Source: Clostridium sp.
Lineage (GTDB): Bacteria > Bacillota_A > Clostridia > Lachnospirales > Lachnospiraceae
Assembly (NCBI GenBank): GCA_023666975.1
Contig: JAMPAW010000027.1
Location: 1-32,009 of the forward strand
Direction: 5' to 3'
Length of the DNA: 32,009 nt
Part shown: positions 21,514 to 29,675 of the stretch, piece by piece
Layout: each line of letters starts with the position of its first letter
Numbering within the stretch: the first letter of the stretch is position 1
Position numbers and translations under genes: made by a program
Notes under the pieces: model-generated
Seen by the model: the letters and a program-made list of their open reading frames with translations, nothing else
What the model was told of the DNA's origin: nothing
The model's database searches: none

Positions 21514-23368
21514 GTACATCACCACTCTCAACTAAATAAGCCAAATAATTATTAACCGTTTGTTGAAAATCAGCCTGTGACAATTTTGAATAATCTGTCT
21601 TCATATAAGCTTCGCAAAGCCATTCATCTTCATATGTCACACAATGCCGGGCTGATATCCCATCAACAACATCTCTATTTCTATATAGGTTCAGCCATTC
21701 TCTTTCTATTTGTTCCCATTTGCCCAGTGCATCTATTCTTCCCAACTTCTTTCTTTTTACAAAACCATCATCTTTGCAATAACCAAAAAATGTTTCCTGT
21801 GTACTATCATGCGGTGTATGAGCCACCCAGACCATAACACATACATTGGTCCCAGTCGGATAAAAAATATCATCAGGCATAGAAAAAACCGCTTTTAAAG
21901 AATGTTTGTTCATTAATCGCTCTCTGACTTCTTTATATTTTGTACCAATAGCGCAACTCATCGGTACAACAACCACACCAATTCCACCCGCTGTCAAAAT
22001 ATCCAGCAAGTGTTCTACAAATTCAAGTTCAACAACATCTTTTTGCGAATAAGGTGGATTAATCAGTCCAATATTAATATTCTTATTTTTCAATTCATCA
22101 GTAATACTCTTGTTAAAACAATCACCTTTATAAATATTAGATTTTCCATCTTTTCTAATTATCATATTTGCGATTGCTAATGTATAAAGTCCATCATCAA
22201 ATTCCACCCCATATAAACCATTTTTGCGAATATTTTCAATTTCATCTGAATTAGCTTCCTTGAACATTTTACTCATCGCAGTTACTAAAAAGGAACCCGA
22301 ACCACAACATATATCAACAACCCGGCTATTTTTATTTACTCCAGCCAAATCGCACATAAACTCCGTTAAATGTTGAGGTGTCAATACAATTCCTAATCCA
22401 CTGCCATCTCCACCAGAGTACTTAATAAACTCATGATAAAAAACACCCAATGCATCTACTGTACTATCTGCATAGTCCATCATTGGCTTTATTTTCATTT
22501 CCAGCTGCTCAATATACCAAGTTATTGACTTGGAATGTCCTAAAGGTATTTCTGCAAATTTTGTATTGTCCTGAAGCGTACTAAACACTTGCTTTATATA
22601 ACTCACTCTGCTGCTTTTTATATCACTTTCTTTCAATACATTTTCAATTGCATTCTGTATATTCTGCATTACAATTTTGTACGAGGTTAACGAGGAATCA
22701 CTCTTTGAAAAATCATCATCATTTAATGCGATCAAAATTCCCGCAATAAAGACAGGCTTATGCGCTTCTGTAACTTTAATCTCTCTAAGCGAGTTATGCA
22801 TATCAATAGCCATATTTCGAATCTCATCTAAAGAATATGCCTTTTTTAATTGATTTCCCTTTATTAACTCAATATAATTCTGTGGCTCAAGAATAATATC
22901 TTTTGCTTTTTCCAATGTAGTATAATCATCTTGTCCCTGAACCCAATAGAAAGTATCTACTTTCATATTATCTACATTCGTTCCGCTTATCGCTATTGCT
23001 ATCACATTATATTCCTGTTTCAGAAATTTTGCATAATAGAGCACTCCATCAACTGCATATCCATTTGGTTTGCTCCTTTTTTCGCTACAGTGCTTTTTTA
23101 CTGTATTTTTACATTCTACTACAATAAGCGTATGTATATCATCATTAAATGTTATAATATATTCTGGTTTCGCTTTACCTTTGCCTCCTTGTTTAAAATC
23201 ATTTAATTCACATTCTTTCGGTTTTCCCCCTGCCATTTTAAGAAGTTTTTCAATCTTATCAATGCTTGAGACATCTCCTTGAGGAAATACATAGCCAAAT
23301 TTATTTTTCCCGATTGTGCATTTCATTTCTCCGAGAGTTAAACTCTCGGTATACCGTTCAATTGCCAT
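21503..23368 (-). CDS. Fused endonuclease-N6-adenine methyltransferase (BcgI-A-like, Type IIB/IIG)
   Basis: This 621-residue enzyme combines cleavage and modification. The N-terminal PD-(D/E)XK nuclease shows P68-E69 and E85-C86-K87. The methylase follows: motif X around YHEFIKY to VLTPQH (311-333), SAM-binding motif I VVDICCGSGSF (350-360) and catalytic motif IV NPPY (437-440) for N6-adenine methylation. Between them (about 170-300) lies a helical linker. Length and order match BcgI-A, with a separate specificity protein of BcgI-B size following. Family knowledge: such enzymes cut on both sides of a bipartite site unless it is methylated. The ATG at 23368 has GGAGG 8 bases upstream and overlaps the stop of a 22-codon leader frame. 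Base composition is AT-rich compared with the neighbours, consistent with acquisition. Confidence 0.88.
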   Translation of the reverse strand: MAIERYTESLTLGEMKCTIGKNKFGYVFPQGDVSSIDKIEKLLKMAGGKPKECELNDFKQGGKGKAKPEYIITFNDDIHTLIVVECKNTVKKHCSEKRSKPNGYAVDGVLYYAKFLKQEYNVIAIAISGTNVDNMKVDTFYWVQGQDDYTTLEKAKDIILEPQNYIELIKGNQLKKAYSLDEIRNMAIDMHNSLREIKVTEAHKPVFIAGILIALNDDDFSKSDSSLTSYKIVMQNIQNAIENVLKESDIKSSRVSYIKQVFSTLQDNTKFAEIPLGHSKSITWYIEQLEMKIKPMMDYADSTVDALGVFYHEFIKYSGGDGSGLGIVLTPQHLTEFMCDLAGVNKNSRVVDICCGSGSFLVTAMSKMFKEANSDEIENIRKNGLYGVEFDDGLYTLAIANMIIRKDGKSNIYKGDCFNKSITDELKNKNINIGLINPPYSQKDVVELEFVEHLLDILTAGGIGVVVVPMSCAIGTKYKEVRERLMNKHSLKAVFSMPDDIFYPTGTNVCVMVWVAHTPHDSTQETFFGYCKDDGFVKRKKLGRIDALGKWEQIEREWLNLYRNRDVVDGISARHCVTYEDEWLCEAYMKTDYSKLSQADFQQTVNNYLAYLVESGDVHES

Positions 23369-23436
23369 TATCCATTCCTCCAATTATGCTCTTGACTGTA
23401 AATGGCGACCACCCTATCACCTACATTAAATACCAT
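23368..23436 (-). CDS. Possible 22-codon leader ORF coupled to the restriction-modification gene
   Basis: From an ATG at 23436 the frame encodes MVFNVGDRVVAIYSQEHNWR and two more residues, then stops at TAA whose last A is the first base of the nuclease-methylase ATG (TAATG). No ribosome site precedes it, so translation would be weak. The FNVGDRVVAI start resembles the first strand of small SH3-like domains. It may be a leader peptide that sets translation of the toxic enzyme, or a chance frame. Confidence 0.3.
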   Translation of the reverse strand: MVFNVGDRVVAIYSQEHNWRNG

Positions 23437-23465
23437 AAATGAAACATATTTCGCTTTCGCAAAAT

Positions 23466-23477
23466 GAACATATGTTC
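23466..23477. promoter_or_regulatory. LexA (SOS) box at the restriction-modification promoter
   Basis: GAACATATGTTC is a perfect palindrome that matches the Gram-positive LexA consensus (CGAACATATGTTCG, core GAAC-N4-GTTC). It starts 6 bases after the -10 box at 23484-23489, so it covers the expected start of transcription near 23477. LexA bound there would block transcription. A related imperfect element, GCGAAATATGTTTC, lies at 23442-23455. Confidence 0.7.
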
Positions 23478-23483
23478 TTTTTA

Positions 23484-23511
23484 ATTATAGCATCTATCTA
23501 TCCAATGTCAA
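23484..23511 (-). promoter_or_regulatory. Consensus promoter of the restriction-modification operon
   Basis: Perfect TTGACA (23506-23511) and perfect TATAAT (23484-23489) are 16 bases apart on the minus strand. Such a strong promoter in front of a restriction enzyme implies a repressor, which fits the overlapping SOS box. The transcript would have a leader of about 109 bases. Confidence 0.8.
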
Positions 23512-23512
23512 C

Positions 23513-23559
23513 AAAAATCAACTTCCAGCTCCCTCGGCTTTATCTAAGAATTGATTTTT
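23513..23559 (-). terminator. Possible weak terminator downstream of the YhaM gene
   Basis: AAAAATCAA (23513-23521) is complementary to TTGATTTTT (23551-23559) around a long 29-nt loop that has a small AGC/GCT inner pairing. On the minus strand the 3' arm ends in a T-run. The long loop makes it a poor match to a standard intrinsic terminator. Confidence 0.3.
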
Positions 23560-23592
23560 TCAACTTATTTTGCTTTACTCATTATATCCCTC

Positions 23593-24531
23593 TTATTTTG
23601 ACGTCGACCTCACATTCGTCTCAAACATTCTGCTGTAACCAAGCCATTCCTCACCCTTTGCACTGTCCAAAAGCTCAATAAATCCCTCCAGCTTTGCATC
23701 CGTGTTATCGGCAAAGGACAATGCCACCGCTTCAATTAATGCCGGCTTTTTCGGTGAACCATATTCCAGTTCGCCGTGATGTGTCAAAATACAATGCTTC
23801 AATTCATTGGCAAGTTTAACGGGAAAACCGTCAATCCTTCTCATCTTTTCCTCCAGCATAATTGTACCCGCCACAATATGTCCAATCAGCTGGCCTTCGT
23901 CGGTATAGTCATTTTCCGGAAAAGAGGAAATCTCATTTACTTTTCCAATATCATGGCAAAGTGCGGCAGTAATCAGCAAATCCCGGTTGATTACCGGATA
24001 ATGCGCTGCATAAAATTCACAAAGCCGGGACACCGATAAGCTATGCTCCAACAGCCCGCCTGCAAAATTGTGATGCATCGTCTTTGCCGCCGAATGAACC
24101 TTAAACTTCCTGACAAAGTCTGCATCTTCTATAAATATCATCTGCAATAGTTTAGCCAGATGCGGTTCCCGCACCGTATGTATCAGAGATACCAATTCAT
24201 TATACATCTCTTCTAAATCATGCTTGGAGCAGGGCATATAATCTTGCGGGTCATACTCTCCCTCCGCCGCTTTTCTCACGCGGCGGATATTCAGCTGCAG
24301 TGTTCCCTGATAACTAACCACCTGCGCATCAACCTGAATATAATCCATGGACTCAAAATGCTCGATTCCACTCGACAAATCCCAAACCTTGCCGTCTACA
24401 GAACCGGTCTTGTCATGCAGCTGCATAGAATAATAATTCTTGCCCGCCTTGGTCTGTAATGTCCTCTTGTCCTTACAGAGATAAATGGACGAAATCATAT
24501 CTCCTTCTTTTAATTCTTTAATAAATCGCAT
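23593..24531 (-). CDS. yhaM: YhaM-like 3'-5' exoribonuclease (OB-fold plus HD domain)
   Basis: This 312-residue cytoplasmic nuclease has an N-terminal OB-fold nucleic-acid binding domain (about 10-95, with KNYYSMQLHDKTGSVDGKVWD) and an HD phosphohydrolase domain (about 150-280) with metal ligands in HHNFAGGLLEHSL, CHDIGKV and HHGELEYGS. Family knowledge: Bacillus YhaM and Staphylococcus Cbf1 trim RNA 3' ends and can act on DNA. The length matches the family. AAAGGAG lies about 10 bases before the ATG. It is the last gene of the run starting at the right edge, 36 bases after the histidine kinase. Confidence 0.88.
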   Translation of the reverse strand: MRFIKELKEGDMISSIYLCKDKRTLQTKAGKNYYSMQLHDKTGSVDGKVWDLSSGIEHFESMDYIQVDAQVVSYQGTLQLNIRRVRKAAEGEYDPQDYMPCSKHDLEEMYNELVSLIHTVREPHLAKLLQMIFIEDADFVRKFKVHSAAKTMHHNFAGGLLEHSLSVSRLCEFYAAHYPVINRDLLITAALCHDIGKVNEISSFPENDYTDEGQLIGHIVAGTIMLEEKMRRIDGFPVKLANELKHCILTHHGELEYGSPKKPALIEAVALSFADNTDAKLEGFIELLDSAKGEEWLGYSRMFETNVRSTSK

Positions 24532-24567
24532 ATAGCTTAAACTCCTTTCCCCTATACAACTTTAGCA

Positions 24568-26004
24568 TCACCCTATCTGGCCTTCCTCATGGTCGCCTCT
24601 GCGCTGCAGAGAAAAAACAAACTCGCTTCCGGCTCCCTCCGTACTGGTAAGGTTGATATTTTCACCGTGCGCCCTGATAATTTCTTTCGTAATGGCCAGA
24701 CCAAGTCCGGTTCCCTGCTTATCTTTTCCTCTTGAGGAGTCCGTCTTGTAAAAACGGTCCCACACTTTATTCTGCTTATCCTTTTCTATTCCCGGACCCT
24801 CGTCCTTAACTGACACAAAAATTTTATCATTTTTGTCGTAGATTGTCACGGTAATCCTGCTTTTTTCCGGACTGAACTTAATTGCATTATCAATCAGGTT
24901 ATATACCACCTGGCCGATTTTCATTTTGTCGGCATAGACCGTTGTATCCTCTGCCGGACACTTTATGCGGAAATCAATGTGCTTTTCCTCACAAAGACCT
25001 TCTACCGTATTGCGTGTCTCCCTGACAACATCTACGATATCAAAATTCTGCTTTTTCAAAATAGGACCGTACACATCAAAATCGTTCAATTCCAGCAGAC
25101 CGGTAGTCAGCTTCGTCAGCCGCTTAGATTCATTTAACACAATATTCAGATACCGGTCATATTTCTCCACAGGTATAGTACCGTCCAGCATTGCTTCGAG
25201 ATACCCCTTAATCGACGTAAGCGGTGAGCGGAAGTCGTGGGAGATATTGGCGATAAAATTTTTGCGGTACTCATCTAATTTGCTCAATTCACTCGCCATA
25301 TACTCTAACGAATCCGATAATTCCCCTATCTCATCTTTACTCTTTACGCCTGTACGAACCTCAAAATTTCCCTTTGCGTACTCACGGGCCGTATTGTTTA
25401 TTCTTGCCAGCGGCCGCAGCACCACGCCGGAAAGGAACATCAATACAACACCCACCACCAAAATCATTACGACAAACGGCATATACATGATGCCCAGCAT
25501 ATCGTTTTGCAGGCTGTCTAACTCGGTCATGGAAGTGTGCAGTACCAAAAATCCCTTTTGCTCCTTCCCTGCATAAATGGGTATGCCGATACTGATTACA
25601 TTATATTCAAATACACCGCTGAAATTACCGGTTCTGGTGAAGCCCCTTTCCAAATCAACCTCCGGGTCCAGATTGCGAATATTCGTCGGAATCTTTGTAT
25701 AATTACCTGAATTGGAAGCCGCAATCAAGGTGCCGTCCGAGGAAAAAAACCATACATTTGTCTTCAGCGTATCCTCAAACTCGTCAAACCGAAGCTGCAG
25801 GTATTCCAGCGAAGTAATCCCCTGAATATAAGAGGAAATCGTCTGCTCTGAAAGCAGCGTCGCCTCATTAATCAAATTATTCTGCTTTTCATTCACTAAG
25901 GTCTTCTGGACTGCATAAGTGGTATACCCTGCCAGTCCGATAAAAATTCCGATCAGCAAGACTATGATTACAATGATGATTTTATCAAAAAATGTATGCT
26001 TCAA
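24568..26004 (-). CDS. Sensor histidine kinase (HAMP, HisKA, HATPase)
   Basis: This 478-residue membrane kinase has span 1 at about 9-30, an extracellular sensor region at about 32-170 (dCache/PAS-like, with WFFSSDGTLIAAS), and span 2 at about 173-197. A HAMP linker (about 198-250), a HisKA domain with phospho-accepting H256 in ISHDFRSPLTS and a HATPase domain with DNAIKFSPE, DEGPGI and GTGLGLAI follow. It starts at TTG 26004, with GGGGTG 7 bases upstream, 15 bases after the regulator stop. It and the OmpR-type regulator form a complete two-component pair. The signal is unknown; the neighbours (mutS2, yhaM) do not reveal it. Confidence 0.92.
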   Translation of the reverse strand: MKHTFFDKIIIVIIVLLIGIFIGLAGYTTYAVQKTLVNEKQNNLINEATLLSEQTISSYIQGITSLEYLQLRFDEFEDTLKTNVWFFSSDGTLIAASNSGNYTKIPTNIRNLDPEVDLERGFTRTGNFSGVFEYNVISIGIPIYAGKEQKGFLVLHTSMTELDSLQNDMLGIMYMPFVVMILVVGVVLMFLSGVVLRPLARINNTAREYAKGNFEVRTGVKSKDEIGELSDSLEYMASELSKLDEYRKNFIANISHDFRSPLTSIKGYLEAMLDGTIPVEKYDRYLNIVLNESKRLTKLTTGLLELNDFDVYGPILKKQNFDIVDVVRETRNTVEGLCEEKHIDFRIKCPAEDTTVYADKMKIGQVVYNLIDNAIKFSPEKSRITVTIYDKNDKIFVSVKDEGPGIEKDKQNKVWDRFYKTDSSRGKDKQGTGLGLAITKEIIRAHGENINLTSTEGAGSEFVFSLQRRGDHEEGQIG

Positions 26005-26019
26005 CCCATTTCACCCCGA

Positions 26020-26724
26020 CTACTTTACTTCAAACTTGTAACCAATTCCCCATACGGTTGCAATAGACCAGTTATTTTTGTCCTTTATCTTCTCCCTTAC
26101 CCGCTTCACGTGTACATCTACAGTCCTCGTGTCTCCAATGTAATCATAACCCCATATTTTATCCAACAGCTGTTCTCTGGTAAATACCTGATTGGGCTTG
26201 CTGGCAAGGAAAAACAGCAGTTCCAGCTCCTTCGGCGGCATTTCTACCGGCTTGCCGTCATACACTACTGAATAACTGGTAAGATTTACCGTCAAGCCGT
26301 CATATTTAACATACTCCCCCTGCTCCTCCGCTGCAGGTGCCAATGTTTCCTGAATATGGCTTGTGCGGCGCAGGATTGCCTGCACACGGGCTACCAGTTC
26401 GTTGGAGTCAAACGGCTTTATCATATAATCGTCTGCACCGATTTTTAATCCGAGAACCTTATCAAACACCTCGCCTTTCGCCGACAGCATAATGATTGGA
26501 ACGTCGCTGTCCTTGCGAATCTCCCGGCACACGTCATAGCCGTCTATCCCCGGCAGCATGATATCGAGCAAAATCAAATTCGGCTGAAATGACCGGAACT
26601 TAGCGATAGCCTCTTCCCCGTTCAGCGCAATTTCCGTGTCAAAGCACTCTTTAATCAGATACAGGGAAATCAACTCTGCAATATTCTCATCATCATCTAC
26701 AATCAATATTCTTCTCTTATCCAT
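26020..26724 (-). CDS. OmpR/PhoB-family response regulator
   Basis: This 234-residue transcription factor has a receiver domain (1-120) with D10-D12, phospho-acceptor D54 in LILLDIMLPG, the conserved S in IIMLSAK and K in MIKPFD. The C-terminal winged-helix domain (about 135-232) contains PPKELELLFFLAS, FTREQLLDKIWGYDY and RTVDVHVKRVREKI. It is encoded 11 bases after mutS2 and 15 bases before its kinase, so it is cotranscribed with both. The target promoters are not visible here. Confidence 0.93.
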   Translation of the reverse strand: MDKRRILIVDDDENIAELISLYLIKECFDTEIALNGEEAIAKFRSFQPNLILLDIMLPGIDGYDVCREIRKDSDVPIIMLSAKGEVFDKVLGLKIGADDYMIKPFDSNELVARVQAILRRTSHIQETLAPAAEEQGEYVKYDGLTVNLTSYSVVYDGKPVEMPPKELELLFFLASKPNQVFTREQLLDKIWGYDYIGDTRTVDVHVKRVREKIKDKNNWSIATVWGIGYKFEVK

Positions 26725-26735
26725 TACTACCTCCT

Positions 26736-29129
26736 TTACAGCTCCACAATCGTCACACCGGCATCTCCCTCTCCAAATTCTCCCAAGCGGAATGATTTGA
26801 CATACGATTGCCGTTTTAAATATTCATGGATACCTTTTCTCAGTGCACCGGTTCCCTTTCCGTGTACCACTCTCACCTGATTTAAATGGGATAGACAGGC
26901 GTCATCTAAATATTTATCCAGTTCCATTACCGCTTCATCTACCGTCAGCCCCAACAGGTTAATCTCTGGTTTGATTGTTGCCGATTTGTTAACCGATGCC
27001 CGGTACTGGGTCGTTTTCTGCTTGGTAGACTGCTTCGTTTCCTCCTGAAGAATTTCCACATCTGTAATTTTGACTGTACTCTGCAAAATACCCATCTGCA
27101 CAGTGATTTCTCCCTTTTGATTCGGCAGTGAACGGACCGTTCCCTCCGTATTCATGCTAATGATATGCACACGGTCCCCTAAGTGGAAATCCGCCGCCTT
27201 ATGTCCGGACTTTCGGTTCGCGGTTTTATATTGCAGCTTATCATTTGCCTTCCCCAGCTTTTCACGGAGTTCCCCTCTCGTCTTCTCCATTTCTTTATTG
27301 CTTGCAGCATGAGGATTTTTTTCCCATTGATTATATTTACGGATAGCTTCATCGGCAAAGGCCTTTGCCTCCTCCAAAATATCCCTTGCCTCCTCTCTGG
27401 CATTCCGCAAAATATCCTGCTTGCGCTGCTCAATATGCTCATTCTTAGAGGCAAGTCTGTCCTTCAGCTTCTGTATCTCTTCCTTGTTAGCCGCTATCTG
27501 CTCCCGCTCCTGTTCAATCGTCCTCTTGGACCTCTCCAAATCCGCCAGAATCGTCTCCATATCGATTGTTTGATTATCGATTTGCGCCCTTGCACTGTCG
27601 ATTATCCCGTCTGGCAGCCCAAGCCTTCCGGCAATCGCAAAGGCATTGGATTTGCCCGGAATGCCAATCAGCAGATGATAAGTCGGACTTAACGTTTCCA
27701 CATCAAATTCACAGCAGGCATTTTCTACGCCCGGAGTTGTCATCGCAAACGTTTTTAGCTCGCTGTAATGCGTAGTCGCCATGCAGGTGATTCCCTTCTG
27801 GTGCAGGTCATTCAAAATCGCAGCCGCCAGAGCGGAGCCTTCCACCGGGTCTGTTCCTCCCCCCAGCTCATCAAACAAAATCAGGGTGTCCTTTGCCGCA
27901 TGCTTCATCATATAGACAATATTGGTCATATGGGAAGAAAATGTACTCAGGCTCTGCTCGATACTCTGCTCATCACCGATATCCGCAAACACATCGCGAA
28001 ACACGGCAAGTGTTGATCCTTGAAATGCCGGGATATGCAGGCCAGACTGTCCCATCAACGTAAACAGGCCAAGTGTTTTCAGGGAAACGGTCTTCCCTCC
28101 CGTATTCGGTCCCGTGACAATCAGCATCGTAAAATCCTTCCCCAGATTCAGGTCTATCGGCACTACGCTGTTCTTTTCCAGCAGCGGATGCCTCCCCTGC
28201 TTGATTTCCACAACGCCCTGCTCGTTCATCTGCGGTTCCGTGCCGTCATAGGATTTCGCATACCGCGCCTTGGCAAAAATAAAATCCAGTCTGGTAAGAA
28301 TTTCCACATCTGCCTCAATACTTTCTTTTGCTTCTGCGACCTGTTCACTTAAACCAGCCAGAATTTTTTCTATCTCCATTGACTCTGTAGCTGCCAGCTC
28401 CTTCAACTCATTGTTTAAATTCACCACAGCCATCGGTTCGATAAAAAACGTAGCACCGGTAGCGGACTGATCATGTACCATGCCCGGAAACTGGCTCTTA
28501 TATTCAGCCTTTACCGGAATACAATAGCGCCCATTGCGCATAGTCACGATAGAATCCTGCAGCATAGCCTGATTCTCCTGCTTCGCAACAATGTGATTCA
28601 GCACCTCGTGTACCTTGCCATTCGTCATTTTCATGCTGCGCCGGATATCCTTTAATGCCGCCGAGGCATCGTCAGCAATCTCACTCTCCGATAAAATACA
28701 GCGGTTAATCTCTCTCGCCAGATGTAAAAGCGGCATCAGGCCTTCAAAATATGGCGTGAGGGAATCCCGTCCGCTTTCCCCGTCCATACTTTCACTTTCA
28801 GCAGCCTGTTCGCCGTACTGCTTTGCATTTTCCGCCACCTTAAGCAGCTTTGCCACATCTAACAGTTCATTGACCGAAAGTGCAGCTCCTACTGCCACAC
28901 GCTTCATCGCCTCACCAATCGGATAGACACCCGCAAAAGAAATGCTTCCGTGCCGATATACCCTCGCCAGTGCATCTGCTGTCTCCTGCTGATTCTTCCG
29001 AATCTCCATGATATCAACCGACGGCTTTAGGCGTTCACACATGCGCTTGCCTGCCGGACAAGTGGCAAAGCTGGTCAGTTGCTCGATAATCTTGTAATAT
29101 TCCAATACCCGTAATGTTCTCTTATTCAC
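26736..29129 (-). CDS. mutS2: MutS2 (Smr-domain MutS homologue; endonuclease / ribosome-rescue ATPase)
   Basis: This 797-residue protein has a core and clamp region (1-310), an ATPase domain with Walker A GPNTGGKT (340-347), Walker B LILFDELGGGTDP and ATTHYSELK, a long coiled coil (about 520-620), a KOW-like segment (about 640-690, FHLGDRVHI) and a C-terminal Smr nuclease domain with INLLGLTVDEAV and VVHGKGTGALRKGI. Family knowledge: MutS2 suppresses homologous recombination in some bacteria and splits collided ribosomes in Bacillus; it is not a mismatch-repair protein. It starts at GTG 29129, with GGGGGAAAG just upstream. It lies 54 bases after trmL. Confidence 0.96.
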   Translation of the reverse strand: MNKRTLRVLEYYKIIEQLTSFATCPAGKRMCERLKPSVDIMEIRKNQQETADALARVYRHGSISFAGVYPIGEAMKRVAVGAALSVNELLDVAKLLKVAENAKQYGEQAAESESMDGESGRDSLTPYFEGLMPLLHLAREINRCILSESEIADDASAALKDIRRSMKMTNGKVHEVLNHIVAKQENQAMLQDSIVTMRNGRYCIPVKAEYKSQFPGMVHDQSATGATFFIEPMAVVNLNNELKELAATESMEIEKILAGLSEQVAEAKESIEADVEILTRLDFIFAKARYAKSYDGTEPQMNEQGVVEIKQGRHPLLEKNSVVPIDLNLGKDFTMLIVTGPNTGGKTVSLKTLGLFTLMGQSGLHIPAFQGSTLAVFRDVFADIGDEQSIEQSLSTFSSHMTNIVYMMKHAAKDTLILFDELGGGTDPVEGSALAAAILNDLHQKGITCMATTHYSELKTFAMTTPGVENACCEFDVETLSPTYHLLIGIPGKSNAFAIAGRLGLPDGIIDSARAQIDNQTIDMETILADLERSKRTIEQEREQIAANKEEIQKLKDRLASKNEHIEQRKQDILRNAREEARDILEEAKAFADEAIRKYNQWEKNPHAASNKEMEKTRGELREKLGKANDKLQYKTANRKSGHKAADFHLGDRVHIISMNTEGTVRSLPNQKGEITVQMGILQSTVKITDVEILQEETKQSTKQKTTQYRASVNKSATIKPEINLLGLTVDEAVMELDKYLDDACLSHLNQVRVVHGKGTGALRKGIHEYLKRQSYVKSFRLGEFGEGDAGVTIVEL

Positions 29130-29183
29130 TATCTTTCCCCCGCCATTTCATATATACAGCAGTCTTTTTCACTCTTCCTTCGC

Positions 29184-29675
29184 TCACCATTCATAACAGT
29201 GAAGCTGTCCCTCCAGCTGAAAATTCACAAAACCGTTCTGCCTTAATGCTTCATAAAGCAATACCGCCACCGAGTTTGACAGATTCAGCGAACGAATCTC
29301 ATCAAGCATCGGAATCCGGACACAATTATCCCGATTGTTCAGCAAAATCTCCTCCGGAATCCCCGCGCTTTCCTTGCCAAACATAATATAGCAGTCCTCC
29401 TCATAATGCACATCTGTATAAAGCTGCTTCGATTTGGTCGTTGCCATATAAATCTTCGCTCCGGGATTTCTCTCTAAAAACTCCTCATAGCACACATAAG
29501 TCGTCACATCTAATTTGTCCCAGTAGTCCATTCCAGCGCGCTTAATCATCTTGTCATTGATCCGAAAACCCAGCGGCTCTATCAGGTGAAGCCTCGCACC
29601 CGTTGCCACGCAGGTCCGCCCGATGTTGCCGGTATTTGCCGGCATCTCCGGCTCATGAAGCACAATGTTTATCAT
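29184..29675 (-). CDS. trmL: tRNA (cytidine(34)-2'-O)-methyltransferase TrmL (YibK/SPOUT)
   Basis: This 163-residue SPOUT methyltransferase 2'-O-methylates the wobble base of tRNA-Leu isoacceptors with SAM. Signature segments are NIVLHEPEMPANTGNIGRTC (motif 1, with the catalytic-region Arg), IMFGKESAGIPEEIL (motif 2) and RSLNLSNSVAVLLYEALRQ (motif 3, knot). The length is typical. The ATG is in an ATGA overlap with the stop of the aminotransferase gene, and AGGAG sits 6 bases upstream. Confidence 0.93.
   Translation of the reverse strand: MINIVLHEPEMPANTGNIGRTCVATGARLHLIEPLGFRINDKMIKRAGMDYWDKLDVTTYVCYEEFLERNPGAKIYMATTKSKQLYTDVHYEEDCYIMFGKESAGIPEEILLNNRDNCVRIPMLDEIRSLNLSNSVAVLLYEALRQNGFVNFQLEGQLHCYEW

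Noticed and set aside
24965..25576. 203-codon open frame on the plus strand opposite the histidine kinase
   Set aside because: Serine-rich shadow of the kinase gene; no motif, no ribosome site.
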